Origin: Amblyomma americanum
Lineage: Eukaryota; Arthropoda; Arachnida; Ixodida; Ixodidae
Direction of reading: 5' to 3'
NCBI RefSeq assembly: GCF_052857255.1
Contig: NC_135497.1
Location: forward strand, 185,019,097-185,083,096
Length of the DNA stretch: 64,000 bases
The notes under the pieces are model-generated. The model searched no databases and had not been told where the DNA came from. It saw only the letters and a list, made by a program, of their open reading frames with translations. Shown here one piece after another: positions 12,471 to 27,744 of the stretch (positions are counted from its first letter, which is position 1; each line of letters opens with the position of its first letter). A program made the translations under genes and the position numbers.

Positions 12471-15400
12471 TCTAAGCAGGCTGTAATGAATACAATACTA
12501 TAGTCAACGGCAAATATTTATAAAACAAAGGGACTGTACTTAAATTTAGTTTGAATTCAGCTTCATGTTTCAAAATATGCTGCTTAAAAGATGAAGCATT
12601 CGGCCGCGTATTTGTTTATAAAACACAAAAAAACACAGAAACAAATAGAATCCTCTATGTTGGCTCCATCAACATTGGGGAGAAGTACTCGAGCGACGTA
12701 ATAATATCTCGGGTGCCGTTTTGGACGTGTTTAATTTTCTAAGCTGGCTTAGCAATCAGCCGTCACTGTTCGCTAAGCCAATTCGACCATGCGGAAGTGG
12801 GCACGTGGCTTCCATCACAATAAATGCCTCCCGAGACAGGCCCCTGGTGCTTTTATAACGACGCCCCAAATGACGTCACACATGGCGCCAGACCACGGGA
12901 AGTAGCAGCAACCAAAGTGAAGCTGCTGTTGGCGAAACGCCTCTAAACGTGTCTAAAAGTAGCAAGTGCGGTCTAGAAACCCTGAATTCCCGTTACTGGA
13001 GGCAAATGGACGATATATATAATATCCCCAAGTGTTCTCTTCGTGGCTCATACAGAATCGATAAGAGCAGGCGTCTTCCGCTTTTCAAATATCAATACGC
13101 GCGGACTATATACAAGAACAGAACTGAAGGCTTATATAAAGCAAACTAGGTACCGTTGATCGCTTTCATCTCCGATAACAATGCCAATACCATAAAAACA
13201 GCAGATATGACGAGGCATCTCACTGCATGAAAAACCAAAAAGAAACTGTTGCCGTGGTCTTATTATTTCTTAACAGAAAAGGGGTGAGCTTCCTCAACCA
13301 AATTTTACATATTGAGAATGGACTCACCAGAAAAAATTACAGGGAATTCTTATTTCAATATAGGCATTCTACATCCCCAAATAAATAAGAAAAGAAAACC
13401 GTTTTGCGTTGCTAAAGTTGGAAGCTCATTGGAGCGCATGACGAAACACACATACGCTCCTTGAATATTACCGAAGGCGTTCGCAGACAAGCGCGCAGCC
13501 TAAATCAATTTCCCTTCAGCTTGTTCATGGCGTAATATTTCGATATGCATGGCACAGCACCCGGCATGCGTTAACACTCCTGTGTGTTGATGCGCGCTGG
13601 CGATGTACATGATTGGTTCCTTCGCTTTTAAAAGTCGGCGACAATAATCATCTGTCAGGTTTTCCTTGCGACCTGCTACTGCTCGTATGACTAAAAAATC
13701 AGCTGTAAATATAATCGCAACCAGTTTTGAATCACTCACACGCTAGTAAGTCCGGCACATACCGGTTCGCCCACTGCGATTACAAACGGGCAAGGAAAGT
13801 CCTGTTCACTTTTACTCGCTTCAGCACGTGCCAGTCACTTTAAAGATATGGTCACAAATGGCCATCGCGCGCTTTCTCATAATCCATTTGCGCGCTGGTT
13901 TCGGAGAATTGGTTAATATTGAATTCATCAACCTGCAGTTCTAGCTATATCACTTAATGCCCCCAACTTTCACGGAAAGAGTAAGGAGGCGTCGTGCTGA
14001 TTGCGTTTCGCAGAAGAACAAATGCGTAACTGTGATGACATAGAAAGATAAAATAATTAAACTGCGAAATTCTCTGTACAGGTGGGCATCTAAGTTATCT
14101 CTCGCTAAGGTTCCAAAAAGTTCCTATCGCACCTTATCTCTAGTAAAGTATGAAGTAAAGTAGTAAACTATGCCAGTAGTGCGGTCAGATTTTCTGCTCC
14201 GGAAAACATGCAACAAAAATTGAGGCGATTTTTATTATATACATAAGTGCAACGTGTAAGTTACGCAAAAGCAAGCGCAAGATATACGCTGCGCATCTAT
14301 GCTGCATTCCGTGAAGCCTCCCGTGCTGCGCTGGAGCAGTAAAAAAAAAAAAAGAACTTTGTCATGCTCCTTTATACTCTGAAATAAAGTTAATCCTTTC
14401 AATGTTTTAACCCATATTGCGCGCTTAATATGAGAACAATTGCATTTTGGCTTCTTGTTCTCCAAACCCATTTTTGAACTTCCTTCGTTCACTTTCGATA
14501 AATAAAGTAAACTTTACCCAAAGCGAGCTAGCTTCTTCGGTGCGCTTTGAAAATGAGGGTGAAAGGTAAAAAAACTGCGGAAACATTGCATGCACTTACG
14601 AAAATTGGCAAACTCATTAATATAAGATTTCCGTTCAGCGGCTTAGCCATCCTCAAGAAGGTAACATATCGCAAGGATTATTAAGCGACCTGCAGTATGC
14701 TAAGTTTTTAGTGCGTTTCTGACTGCCCTCTTGTTTATCTTAAGTAGATATCGGGTCGAGCCCAGGCGCCAACCTTGTTCAAAACGAGAGAGCTAAAGGC
14801 CGCGAAAGCCCCTCCTCTCCGTCTTCAGCTTCTTTTGTTGTTGCTTTTTGCGTGCAGCAAAGAAAGTGCCGTGCGGCGCTCTATCAGCAGTTGCGCAACC
14901 TGCAATCTTGCACACACGAAGGCGTCTTGGCCGCCAGGGGAGTAGGAGGATTACCACGGGCGAATAGCTCTGCCTTAGAAAGGAACAAAAAGAAACTTGC
15001 CACTTTCGCGTATTAACTTACAGCCCGCGTAGCCGGCTCGGCCCAGCGCGGAGGCCTCTGGGGGCCCACCTCTATTAGCGTTATAGGGACCCGTTGCTGC
15101 ATCTCAGTGGCAGATTTATGCTGGCAGCTCTCGCGAATATCGCGCGATGCAGAGTTGCTGATGCGTTTGTTATTAAATTAGTGTAAAAACTCTAGATGCA
15201 TGCAGCGGAAACCCCAGAGACTAAATAACTCTGATTAAACTCTCAAATGTTGTTGGCGCCTCAACATGTGCCAGAGGGCACAGCTGCCCATTAGCGATTT
15301 TCGCTTGAAATAAGGCAAGGCTTTTATCAGCCTCAGTAGCTGCTGTTGTTGCTAGCAAATATCAATAAACTTGAGTAAGAAGTCATCCATCTTGATTTCG

Positions 15401-18400
15401 TTCTTAATGGCTTGGCACCGTGGGGCAGCGAGCAAAGTGTATTGGTTGTATTCTCTCCGTACTATCACACAAAACATCACTCCACTCTCAACAAACGTGA
15501 AAAGGAACTTGTATTGCATGTGAACGAACCTCAGAATTCGAATTACTCCAGTTCGTTAAGTTGAGTTACGCAAGTCTCTCAGCATCTCGCTTCGTCTTCA
15601 CTGTTCTCGCGACTTCACTGAAAAAAAAAATCACTCATTGCACCTTCATAAAAAATCACTTTCAAGTTATTGTGAAAAAAGCACTACCCTAGTTTATGCC
15701 CTACTAGTGATTAGTTCACTGTGTTGGTGTTGTCATCTCAAAACGAGCTTCCTTGCAAAAACAAGTACGGTGTTTAGATGTTAACTGTAAACATGCCGGA
15801 AGCGAGTAAAAACGGAAATTTGATTCAAGACATGCTGCCGACATATACTAGATGCACGGCATATTTTGTCAGCTGACCTTAATCGGTAGCAAGATTCACG
15901 CATAGGGAAGGTATTTTTCAGTAATACTCGCAAACGAAAATTTCCTGTGAAGCCGGAAAATACTGCCCGTGTCCAATAAATGCACCATTCGAAACAAATA
16001 ATAGCACACAACAAAAAAAAAAGACTGTGAATTCTCTACATCTCTTCATCACGGTTAGTCAAAGATGTTTGTGGCGTGCATGTGGATCTGCATTTGTTAA
16101 AATTTGTCGAGCATATTGTTTTACAACGTGTGAAAAGGCATGCACGTTACACCCCCTCGAAGCTCAAGGCACTTCACGAAGCGTCGATGGCATGCTGAAT
16201 CTCTCTAATCGCTAGCGTCAACATCACAACTTCAATGAAAACGTTTTTGATCAACATAGCTCCTCGCGTAGAACAGTTTCCTGCTGTCAAGTAATATGCC
16301 GATGGCTGAACTCTGTAATCTGCCTAACTGTCAATTTCAAAGGCCTCTCTGCAGACAGCCAAAGAAGATGAAACATTCACCCCTGCGGACGGGGCTTAAG
16401 ATGACTGCTGCTATTCTCCTGTTCATCTCTCTCCCCAACCGCACACCGAAAAAATAAAAGAAATGTTTCCTCCATGCCGAAATGAGGAAAGTAAACCAAA
16501 AAGTCTGGTAAGTGCTATTCAAATCTTTTTTTTATTAGCCAAGAAATCAGATCCAGTCTGATCTATCGAGATTTGAGATTAGTTTCGATACAATGTACAG
16601 TGCCCGTCAATCCAGTGAAGAGCACTCGAGCCGCTTGACGTTGCACAGCGAACAAAGCGACACCTGACAGCAGTTTCGTGACGTTATAGATAATGTTCTT
16701 GCGAAAACGGGGTCACATAGGCCTTCAAGCTAGACGTCACGAGCACCTTAGCAGTTTTGAAACATTTCAACCCACCTTTTAGGAGAGCTGGCTCGCACTA
16801 ACAACTAAACAGCTCCAGCAAATCTTACTGTCGCACCTAATCTAGCGTACCGGAAGAGGAGAAGTGAAACATGGCTTAAGTGCTGGTTTCGCCGCGAAAA
16901 TGATTTTTTCTACTATATTTTTCTTTAATTCAGACCTTTCACCCGGGTTAGAATTTCTGTTTAATAGCATAAAGAACAGCACTCAAGTGCTTCACGGCCC
17001 GTTAAAAAAAAAATCGTCTCAGGGCCCTTGCAAAGCGCACGGCAATTATTTTTGAGTTTTCACGGGTGCTCGCTAGCACATCTGGCGCCGATGGTACGGC
17101 GCTTGGCCAAGGACACAGACAATACCATTAATATTCCTTATACGGGGCAGAGAAGTAAAGCTTCATTCCCATGTCCCACATTGCTGGAAGAAAAAAATGA
17201 ATATTGGAGAATTGTACAGTACTATTATGGAAATATTGAAAGAAATATATGGAAAAAATAAACATTCTTCCGGTGCGTAGAAAAATTTTTCTTTTAAAGT
17301 TTTCCATCGCTCGGATCGAGCAGTGAAGGCTGCCACAGAAAACCAATGGGGAACGCTTTTGACGGTAGCAAAAACGTTAACAGCAAAAAAAACAAAACAA
17401 AACAAGAAACGATGAAAGCCTGCCGACGGCAGATCTGTGGATATATTGATTGTTATAGTGAAATCTTACAATACATGAAAACATTGCGTTCATAAACTCT
17501 TTCCCGTTCAAAAATGCTTTCTCCGGAATTGTTGAGTATGCGAAAATAAAATAGCATTATTATATGCTTACATCTCGCCTGTTAAGGCCGCAATAAGAGT
17601 AGCGATAGCTAGGCCTTCCCTGTGACGCATTTCTGCTTTGATGAGCCAGCCAAACACAACGGCATCATCATTTCTGGCCCCATCCAAAGTGAGTGGTGCA
17701 AATCGATAAACACCCTGCACACGTAGCATCTTGATGAAAGTTCCGAGTGCTTCGCTAATCGCCACGAAGGAGTCAAGAAAAATAATGTCGCAGTCGAAAA
17801 CAAGACAACAAACGTGCTAGCGAAGGAAATCAAATAAATTATAAGTCAGCGGTGGGAGGAGGATAATTACTCAACAGTCACCGCTTAGCGAGGCATAACT
17901 TCTGTCTTCCTCGCCGCATTCTTGGTCATGTCTCAAGACGTTCGTCTGGGGTAATCGTCAGCGAACACAAAGCTCTCTCTTTAATTTGCATCCCGAGCTC
18001 ATGCAGACAGTCAAGCCAAGCATAACATATTAAAAAGACGTTTACGAATGACGTCCTGTTCTGAAAAAAATAAATGAAAAAAAAGAGCACAGCAAAACTA
18101 AAGAACAGTTTGTTTGATAGTTTTCCTTCCTTAGAGGAAAAAGACCGAAACAAGCATTAAGAATATTTTTCTCTGTTTCTCCGCGAACAGGTCTTCTGCG
18201 CCGTTACCTTTTCATTTCCTTCACATATTAAAACCTAAATCGCGCATAAGACCGCGATTCCTTTCTTCATTGTTCACTTTTGTTACTTCCCTCAATTGTT
18301 TATTTTTCTTTAATTCTGTCAAGGAGTTCCAGCTTTCTCTTAACAACATTCACTCACAATGCGTTACCACTGCCTGCTTCATTCCGGCTGTGATGCTTCC

Positions 18401-18970
18401 TTGCGTTCTTTCCACATTCGTGAGCATCACTCGTAAACAAAGCAACCTAGTCCGTCATTTTTGCCTTTACTTCTTGCCATCCTTGTCCCGAAGGTTCCTT
18501 TCTTGCCTCCTTCTGGAGAAGTTAGAAAACTGCCATCACAAATTCCAACCATTCGCTATTTTTCCTCGCAGTCTAACGATGATATAGATACGGGGCTCCG
18601 CCTGTAAATAACTGCGAACATGCGTGCCTTTATTCGCAGAAGTCTAGCAAGAATCAGCGTTTTTGAGCACTGCAGGCAGTAACAGAAAAATATAGGCATA
18701 ATACACTCCATGTAAACCTTGAACCTAGGTGTGCCAGGGTTTAAGAACCTGCTCGTTCAATTAGTTAAACTTAAGCTCAAATGCAAAACTGGCAGGCATC
18801 TAATGTATACAGGAGCATTTAAATTTCTTCCTAAATGACTGTTACATTAAGTTTTCTAAACGAACCACCGCGAAGTACGTGAAGAGCAATAATTACAAAC
18901 ACGTAGAGCGTTATTAAAAACTTCAAGCTGAGCACTTTCTCAAAAGGGTAGGTTGCTCTTTCATTCGTGC
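12471..18970. other. No gene recognised over 6.5 kb
   Basis: A long AT-rich stretch with frequent stops. Frames of 60-105 codons occur but show no family motif, and several begin at non-ATG codons (for example 13500-13739, minus, at GTG). No SINE, terminal repeat or tRNA-like box found. Fits intergenic or intronic DNA. Confidence 0.4.
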
Positions 18971-20588
<1,618 letters not shown>

Positions 20589-20985
20589 TTTAACGCAATA
20601 GCGTTAAAGGCACCGTTGTTCAGAGAATCCGGGCGTTGGCGTCTGCGTTGCGAGAAAAAAAATCACTGGAATGGCTCTGGAAGGCGGTGCCCAAAGAGCG
20701 ACCTAGGAGGCAGATGGGCCACCTAGGCCACGTGACCTTGTGGCGTCCTCACAACGTGCCCACCGGATAGTGAGCAAACTCACAGGTGGCAGCTAGTTAA
20801 TAATTGGTCGCTCGGGACCGCACCCGACAGCGGGTCGGGTCGGTGGGCCGCACAAGCACCGGCCGTTCTCCCAGGGATCCATGAATGTTAAGTACAGAAT
20901 GACTTTTTTCATACATGGGAATTAAATCATTACGCTATCCCGTCATATCCTTAAGGCGGAGCTTAGGCGTACCCTCAAATTTTTT
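20589..20985 (+). repeat. Interspersed repeat family R1, copy B
   Basis: The left end TAACGCAATAGCGTTAAAGG and the right end ATTACGCTATCCC plus CCTTAAGGCGGAGCTTAG match copy A at 2308-2790. The interior holds a GC-rich part with CACCTAGGCCACGTGACC and a GGTCGGGT-rich part. Its function is unknown; it is probably a non-autonomous element. Confidence 0.55.
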
Positions 20986-23900
20986 GAGTGGCCGATTCCG
21001 CAATTCGGGTTGGCGCGCTCTTTTCTATTGCTTCAGTTGAACTTTTTTACATTTTGAAGTTAGCTTTCGGGTAACTGAGAAAATGATAGGTATTTTCTGC
21101 TTCGCAGCAATTTCTGTGAGCCTATGTTATACGCTATGTATACAGGATTCCACAACACGCCTGGCTTATTTCGTCTTCGTCGTCAGTTTTTCTTCCGGCT
21201 TGGTTAATTTTTACATATTTGATTTGATTTAACCAGTTAGGTTGTCCAGAAAGCCTTTTGCAAATAGCCGTATAGACCTGCAGCTATGCACTGACTCATA
21301 GTGGCATGATTTTGCGACACGATGACAAAGTCAAGAATGTGCGACACTGTTCAGAAACTTTCATTGACACGTGTCATCGCCAAATATTGATTTTTCGCCT
21401 TTATTTTTCTGCACAACCAGCAGGTATGGCCAGGACGCATGCGTACCTCGTTATCAAGAAATCTGTTAGAATATATTTCGCGCATTTCACGCATGAATTC
21501 CATCCCTTTCTACAAATTGCTGAAACATTTCAACACAAAGTCCACATCAGTGGTCCTGAACTTTTCGAACCAACAGCACAGCAGGGAATCGTCAACGTGT
21601 CGAAAGTGCGCAGAAATTCCAAGGGCCTCCATCCAGCTCAGTAATTACTTTTTTCTTTTAAAATACCCTTATTATAGGTACCAGTGGAAAAATGACAGTA
21701 GAGCGAGCTCCTGGATATGGTCTACATTAAGAAATTTTCACTTAATTAACAGTCTTAAAATTTCATTAATTTCTCTTTACTGACATTCTGTATAATCATA
21801 AAAGCAAATCTTCCGAGTCCTCCAGGTGACCGTCAACATTACGGCTCCAGTCTTATTTTCGCAAACTAGGTTAAAGCCCCATGAAACACCTCGTATATAT
21901 GCTGTTTGACTGACTCGTGACAGCGCGGTGACTATTAAACGGTTCCTTGAGAATTCTTCTAACCATGAGAATATTCATTTTCATATCTACCTACTGGCCT
22001 TTCTTGAACAGAGTCTCGTTTGATTGGTAGGGCTCATCAATTATGTTTCCCTACACCAGCGTGACCACTGAGTGTTGCCAAATAAGCACCCGATCGCAGC
22101 AGAACAGCTGCTAGCAGTCTTTTTTTATGTCGCGATATTTCCCAAAATTAAAATCCTCTGTGCCCGTCACACAAAGAGCAACAGTACTACATGCTGTGGA
22201 TAGCGTTTCCGGCAGAGTATCAAAAGCATGATGGTGTGTCGGTAACGCAGGATAAAAAATAACAGATCACAAGCTATAAAAAAATAACATAACACCGTTC
22301 TTTGAGCAATGCTGTTACGGTCTAGGGTGGCATAAAGCGATATTTCTATTCTTCTAAGAGCTGCAGGAAACTACTACTTGCGACGCACAGGGTAGCACAG
22401 GCTATGTTGAGCGATGGTTATAAAGGTATGCTCCTCCCGAAAAACAGTGCAGGTATTTCTGAAGCGCTATTTACCTTGAGTACGAGGGAACCAAAACAAA
22501 GCGGCTCGCACTGCAGGGGAAGAGTAGCGAACACACGGCGAATGAGCGAATGTCCATACCTCACAGCTTGGATCAGTGCGTAGCCAACCCCGTCAAACAA
22601 AAGAGTGGCGTGCCGCTTTTTGAGAAATTGCACTGACCTGTAAAACAAAGACGAAGGAACAATATGAGCGATCCACAAAGCCGGCTTTCCCGCTCAACTA
22701 GGACATTTCCCCTGGGACGCTTGGGCAGGCCCTTGAAGAAGTGAGAAAACTGCAACTGGCGCGATAGACGGTAAATATATGGAAAGTGAGCACTCTCTTT
22801 GCCTAGTCTTCGCTTGGAGGCCGCTTGAGAATAATGGCGGCGTTCCGGATATTATGGAGTACCAATTGCAAAATTCCGCATCAGGTCTATTGGTGGCCTA
22901 ATAAATATTCGCAAAGAAATTGAAGAAGAGTACTGGAATGAGGTGATGACGTATTGGGAAGAATTTCGCGTCACTTGAGACAGGCCGGTATTGAAATGTG
23001 AACCAGTAAGCTTGTTCCTGTGGCATATTCAGGTTGGCAAATGACCGCTTGCATCCGAGCCCAGGAAGTGCTGAGGAAGGCGTCACAGGTTCGCTTTATT
23101 CTCATGCATATGCGACAGGATCTGTAGGAGGTGAGGTAAAGAACAAATTCCCGCTCTTAGACAGCGTCTGCGCAAAAACTCCCATGATAAAACGGGAGCT
23201 CTTGCACACCTCCGCTGGCTTCTGCGTTAAATAGCTGCATAATAGATAGAAAATGAACGAGGAGACGTTCACTGCATCCTTAACGATCGCTACCGCGCGA
23301 AATGATGGTTTAGAGTTGACGGTAGGAAAGAGTGGCAAAAACACGCAACCCGACAGTTGTGTGCTGCCGAGGTGTGCAAATTACCCATTACCCGAGAGTA
23401 ATACTCTTATAATATGTGTAGATTAATACGGGACACTATCTAACCGTTAATTTCCTGTTTAGCGCGACTTTAACTCTGCAATGATTCGTTGGCGTAATTG
23501 AGCCTGTCTGAGCCCAAGCGTTTCTGTTAGCGAAGACATGCACCCGCACCTAGTGAGTGCAAAGTTTAAGTCCTCTCTTGGCAGATAGTTGTGCACAACA
23601 TCCTGATAAACGCAAGGGCACTCGGAAGTGCATCGCGCCCTTCAGAGGAAATAAGGGATTCTGGAAATGGAAAGCACTTCCGGGAGCACAAGCTTTAGCG
23701 CTCCAAGTACTATAAACTCGGAAGATTTATAACGTAGCTGCCAGGATTATCTTATGTTGACGCTGAAGGAAATATGAAGCCGTGAAACAAGGCGCGCTCA
23801 ATGCTGGAATGCGGGCAATCATAGCAGCTTTAGAAACGCGTATGTCTCCCTTAACGCTGTGAATTCTAAAGATCCTGTTTACTGCAAGCTCATTCTCATG

Positions 23901-25990
23901 AAAAGACAGCAAGCTTGAGCGAATCTGTATTAATCCCTTCTTATATTATTTTTATTCGGAGGATGCAGGAGTGCTCACCGGTGTTATGGACGGGTTCGCT
24001 CTGCTCAGTACTCTCAAGCAGCTCTGACTCCACCCAACTCTAATAAGCAACTTAGCTAGGTATAAAGTTTATGAAATAGTCAGGCTATGGTCTTTCACGA
24101 TGATTTTTCACTATACTAAATTGACATCAAAGTACGTAAGCTTCAATTATCTATGGGAGCTTTCCATTCATATTATTCGCCGTTTTACAGGACAGTCGGG
24201 GCCGATATTCAACACCTTATGTTTCTATCAAATTATCAATTTACATTTATCAAGTTACTTCAAAAGCTACAAACCCAGTAAAAATCAAAGTAGGCGAAGT
24301 CGCTCAGGGACAAAGAAGATATGTGGGGATAGTAACAATAAACAGTCCGCACTGCTCGGGAAAAAAAAAACCTGAAAGCGTACAAAGATTCTATACACAA
24401 AGTAAGCAAGAAAGAAAGATAAAATGAGACAATACACAAGGGGAAGGCGGGAAGCTAAGAAGATAGGGTGCAATTCGGAGCGGTCTTCAGGTGGCAGAAA
24501 CCCGAGATAGCTGTGTAGCACGCATGACGGACGACTGATGCCTACCGCAGGGTAAGGCCAAACTCTCTGGTTACATAGAGGGCTAATTCCGACACCCGCA
24601 CCGACTGTTCCTCGCCACGTGGAGCAGGCGTTTCTGCGGGAAGAGTCTAGTGCTTTCATCGTGACACAAGAAGGGACTGGGCAGAATGAGGACGCTGAGC
24701 CCCCGCGTCGAAACCGAACTTCGAGGGAAGTTTGGCGAGATTCTTCGATTTAATTTGCTTTAGGCCATATGCTTGTTAGTTTTTCTATATTTGGAACGTT
24801 CGGAAGACCACAAGTTCTCGAGGTTTGCACACACTGCCGTACTCAAAACAGTCTAGTGAAAAAATACAGTGAATTTTGCAGTGGCTTCCAGAGGCGGGAA
24901 AAGCAGGTGTACGCGCCTTCGACAAAATTTGACGCAGCGCGCAGAAACTATCCCACTTCGACCTGCGAGTGAAATGAAACGTGCAGCTCTATGAAACGCC
25001 GCAGCAGCACTGGCACGCTGGTCATATGGCGCCGGAAGCGCAAGCCGTTATTTCTACCCACGCTACTCCTTATGAACCGCTCTGAACCAGAATAGCGTGG
25101 GAGCGCAAGTGCAAGAAAGACGACCAGGGAAATGACTAGCCAGGCGCTCATTACAAACGGCGCGACAGGTTGTAAAAGGATTGCTCAAAAACAGGGGCCA
25201 AACAGAATTCGCAGCAGACGGCATAAAGCTATACTAATGCGCCGCATACGACTTATTATAATCTTTGCAACATATCAGGCTAGGACAAGCTGTCGTTGGC
25301 ATTGCATCGGTTTTTCAGCAGCCCGTAGCAACACGAGGACGAAGTACGAAGAGAAACGACGAGTCGTCACGTCTCTTCGTGTTTCGTCACTGTTATGCTA
25401 ACGCTGCTGAAGAACTGAAATCAGACATGCAGCCTTACAGAAGAATGGAAGCCTCACTGAAACATTGTGAGCTCTTCAGCTCGATACGAAAAGCTCCCAA
25501 CGCCTCCTGTGCCATAGTATTTTGGCTCTTGCCCGAGATTCTAATGCAGTGAAGCAAAGACACGCATTTTCCCTTCACACAGCGCGGAGGCTGATGAGAA
25601 GATTTGCTTTCGCAAGGCAGACAATGTTCACTTGCCCTGTGGGTCGCACGTCACGCTGTCTGGCCACTGCAGGTATGCTCACTAGACAAGCGGATCTCAG
25701 CATCAATTCCTACCGCGTAAGCCACAAACCGGCTGTTCAGACTTTTTTTTTTCTTTTTCGCGGGTTTCTTTACCCCGCTTGACGTCACAGGCACACGAAG
25801 GACCACATATTGCACACATGATTGAAGTCTTGTTCATATAAGACAAACTAAACTACTACTCTGACGTTTTGGACTTTCATATTAAATATTTATCAACCAA
25901 ACAAAAAAATAGATTGAATTACTCTCGCAGTACGTGCGGCAGAATATTATACTCACGTAGCAGCCCCACGCATCAGTGACGTCACAACAG
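20986..25990. other. No gene recognised over 5 kb
   Basis: AT-rich with scattered frames of up to about 124 codons, none with an identifiable domain. No SINE or terminal inverted repeat seen. Confidence 0.4.
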
Positions 25991-26234
25991 CGCGATGCAA
26001 TCGGCATGTGTCTCCCAGTTTTTTTCTTTTCTCTCTTTTTCTTTCTGCCTTTATTTCTTTCTTTGTGTAGGTATCCGAGTGACGCAACCGGCCGCAATTG
26101 ACCGAAGAGAAATGGGATCGTGCCAAGGACAGAATTGCAGCTACACGCCTCGTCTCATCGGAAACTTTTTCCGCCAGGCCGCCGCACTTAAAGAGCAGTG
26201 CAATGAAAACCAGTGTAATGGCGGCCGTCTTCAT
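25953..26234 (-). CDS. Hypothetical signal-peptide-like frame, divergent from 26389
   Basis: The frame starts at a true ATG (26234, minus). Residues 1-21 look like a signal peptide: Lys at position 2, the hydrophobic core TAAITLVFIALLF, then KCGGLA as a possible cleavage region. The next ~40 residues contain the segment VAAILSLARSHFSSVN. The C-terminal part becomes a run of Lys/Arg/Glu that matches a pyrimidine-rich stretch on the plus strand, so the true coding part, if any, would end earlier at a splice site. At least three ATGs lie between a TATA-directed start and this ATG, which weakens the case. I do not recognise the protein. Confidence 0.2.
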   Translation of the reverse strand: MKTAAITLVFIALLFKCGGLAEKVSDETRRVAAILSLARSHFSSVNCGRLRHSDTYTKKEIKAERKREKRKKLGDTCRLHRAVVTSLMRGAAT

Positions 26235-26336
26235 TCGCCGTCATCACCAAGCATGGACGGCGCCAGCGTGCCGAGCCCTAACGGGACATGTAAACGGCCA
26301 TCGGGGCAGCCCCGTTACCACCCGCCGCTGTTCGGT

Positions 26337-26344
26337 TATATAAG
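26337..26344 (+). promoter_or_regulatory. TATA box (TATATAAG) in GC-rich promoter-like context
   Basis: TATATAAG follows about 100 bases of GC-rich sequence and lies about 45 bases before an ATG at 26389. A TCATC initiator-like motif falls near 26372, a normal TATA-to-start spacing. There is no ATG between that point and 26389 in the plus direction. The TATATAA core also reads as a TATA element on the minus strand. Confidence 0.4.
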
Positions 26345-26388
26345 CCTCCGACAAAATGTGCCGGGACGTTTCGTCATCGAGCGTCGCT

Positions 26389-26517
26389 ATGCGAGCTGCG
26401 ATCCGTGGTGTCGCGTCCGTGTTGATTGTGATGGGGATGATGCTGGCGATGATGGGCGCCAAAGGATCATTTGGTGGCCAGCGCTCTTTCAACGATGTTA
26501 ACAAATTGACTATGTAG
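26389..26517 (+). CDS. Candidate small secreted peptide or first coding exon
   Basis: A 42-codon frame opens at the first ATG after a TATA box (26337) and a short leader. Residues 1-7 form a basic n-region (MRAAIRG). Residues 8-23 form a strong hydrophobic core (VASVLIVMGMMLAMMG). A small-residue stretch (AKGSFGG) suits signal-peptidase cleavage. The rest (QRSFNDVNKLTM) is polar and then meets TAG. Either this is a complete micro-protein, or the exon ends at a splice donor before the stop and the gene continues downstream. Candidate donors inside the frame are weak, and a better one (CAG/GTTTGC) lies just after the stop. Ticks have very many short secreted salivary proteins with such leaders, but I cannot assign a family. 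Coding status is inference. Confidence 0.35.
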   Translation: MRAAIRGVASVLIVMGMMLAMMGAKGSFGGQRSFNDVNKLTM

Positions 26518-27504
26518 TCAGGTTTGCTTGAAAGATCAATCTACCTCTCGCTTTCGTCCATTCAGGGGATAGTGATAAGAAGCGCTATTACGGAGCACGT
26601 AGTTCAGGCAAGAACTCTGACGACAACTGCCTTGTCTCCACAGCACATCTGTAGACGATCCAAATGGCACTGTTCGGGCTAGTCTCATTTTTCACCACTT
26701 TGATATTAGCCCTTAAAGTGGGAGATAATATCTAGAAAGCATAGTTTTTCGAGAAGGGTATTTTCTGCAGTTCCGGAGAGAATGAAGCAAGGCGGGGATC
26801 CTGACTTATGAGCATTAGTGTCGTTTTTTGCTTCCATCAACCTGTAAAACAGTAATACGCACACTTTGACAAGTGATAGTATCGTCTTCTTTTTTCTAGG
26901 CTGTAGTGGGGGGGGGGGGGGGGTGTACAAAGGAAGGAAGATACGTCTGATTTCCCCTGCATATTATACTTGAAGCTCGATAACTAAAACACTAAGGATA
27001 CCGAAAACAAGTTCGAGAGTTCGCACTACAGGGAGCCCTATCAGAACGAACGGCCGAGCACTGCGTTGCACAGGTAACAGTATTCGAGGCGAGTAAGTTC
27101 GCTCAGACCTTTACGAGCGTACGTACACTCTCGTTCATCCCCAGGGACAAACGACAGAGCTGTTGTGACCTCCGAAGCACGCCGACGTCAGATCGTTGCC
27201 GACAGCGAAATCCCTCAAATTAGGCGCGAAAGTAGTGGACGCATGCCACTCCAAATGCCATGTGCTATGCTGCCCAGGAACAGTGACAGTCCCTCTTGCT
27301 GTCCTAACAAAGCCGCATAACGCTTTTGGACAAGACGCGCCACAGTTACCGGACGAGGGACTGTTCAGCGCGTCAGAGCAGCTGCTCTCGCTCGGCGACT
27401 CGCAAGATAGCGGCGGCTAGGACAGAGCGATGAAAGCGATGAAAGCAGATTGCTGCTGTACCGGTCCGTCCACTGAGTGCACGTGGCTGCTTTCGCTAGT
27501 CATC
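26518..27504. other. No gene recognised; poly-G run near 26908-26922
   Basis: Mixed composition with a G homopolymer. A 74-codon frame at 27196-27420 (plus) has several cysteines but no recognisable pattern. Confidence 0.35.
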
Positions 27505-27744
27505 CGCCGCACGTGGCACAGTGGCTTTGGCGTTTGCCTGATCATCTCAAGGGCGCGGGGTCGATCCCTGCCGCGGCTGCCGCATTCCAGTGGAGGCGAA
27601 ATACAGAAAACTACAGTGTAATGTGCGTTGTCGGCGAACGTTGAAGAACCCTAAGTGGTCTAAATTAATCCGGAGCTCTCCACTAAGGCCCACATCATAG
27701 CCCATGCGTCACTTCGTGAGTTACGCCCCACATTTTTTTTTTTT
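27505..27744 (+). mobile_element. Ruka-like SINE, diverged, ending in poly(T)
   Basis: Head GCCGCACGTGGCACAGTGG, B box GGGTCGATCCC, CTGCCGCGGCTGCCGC, body (GTTGAAGAACCCTAAGTGG, then TCTAAATTAATCCGGAGC) and end (CATAGCCCATGCGTCACTTC). It finishes at a T-run near 27733-27744. Numerous substitutions indicate age. Confidence 0.75.
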
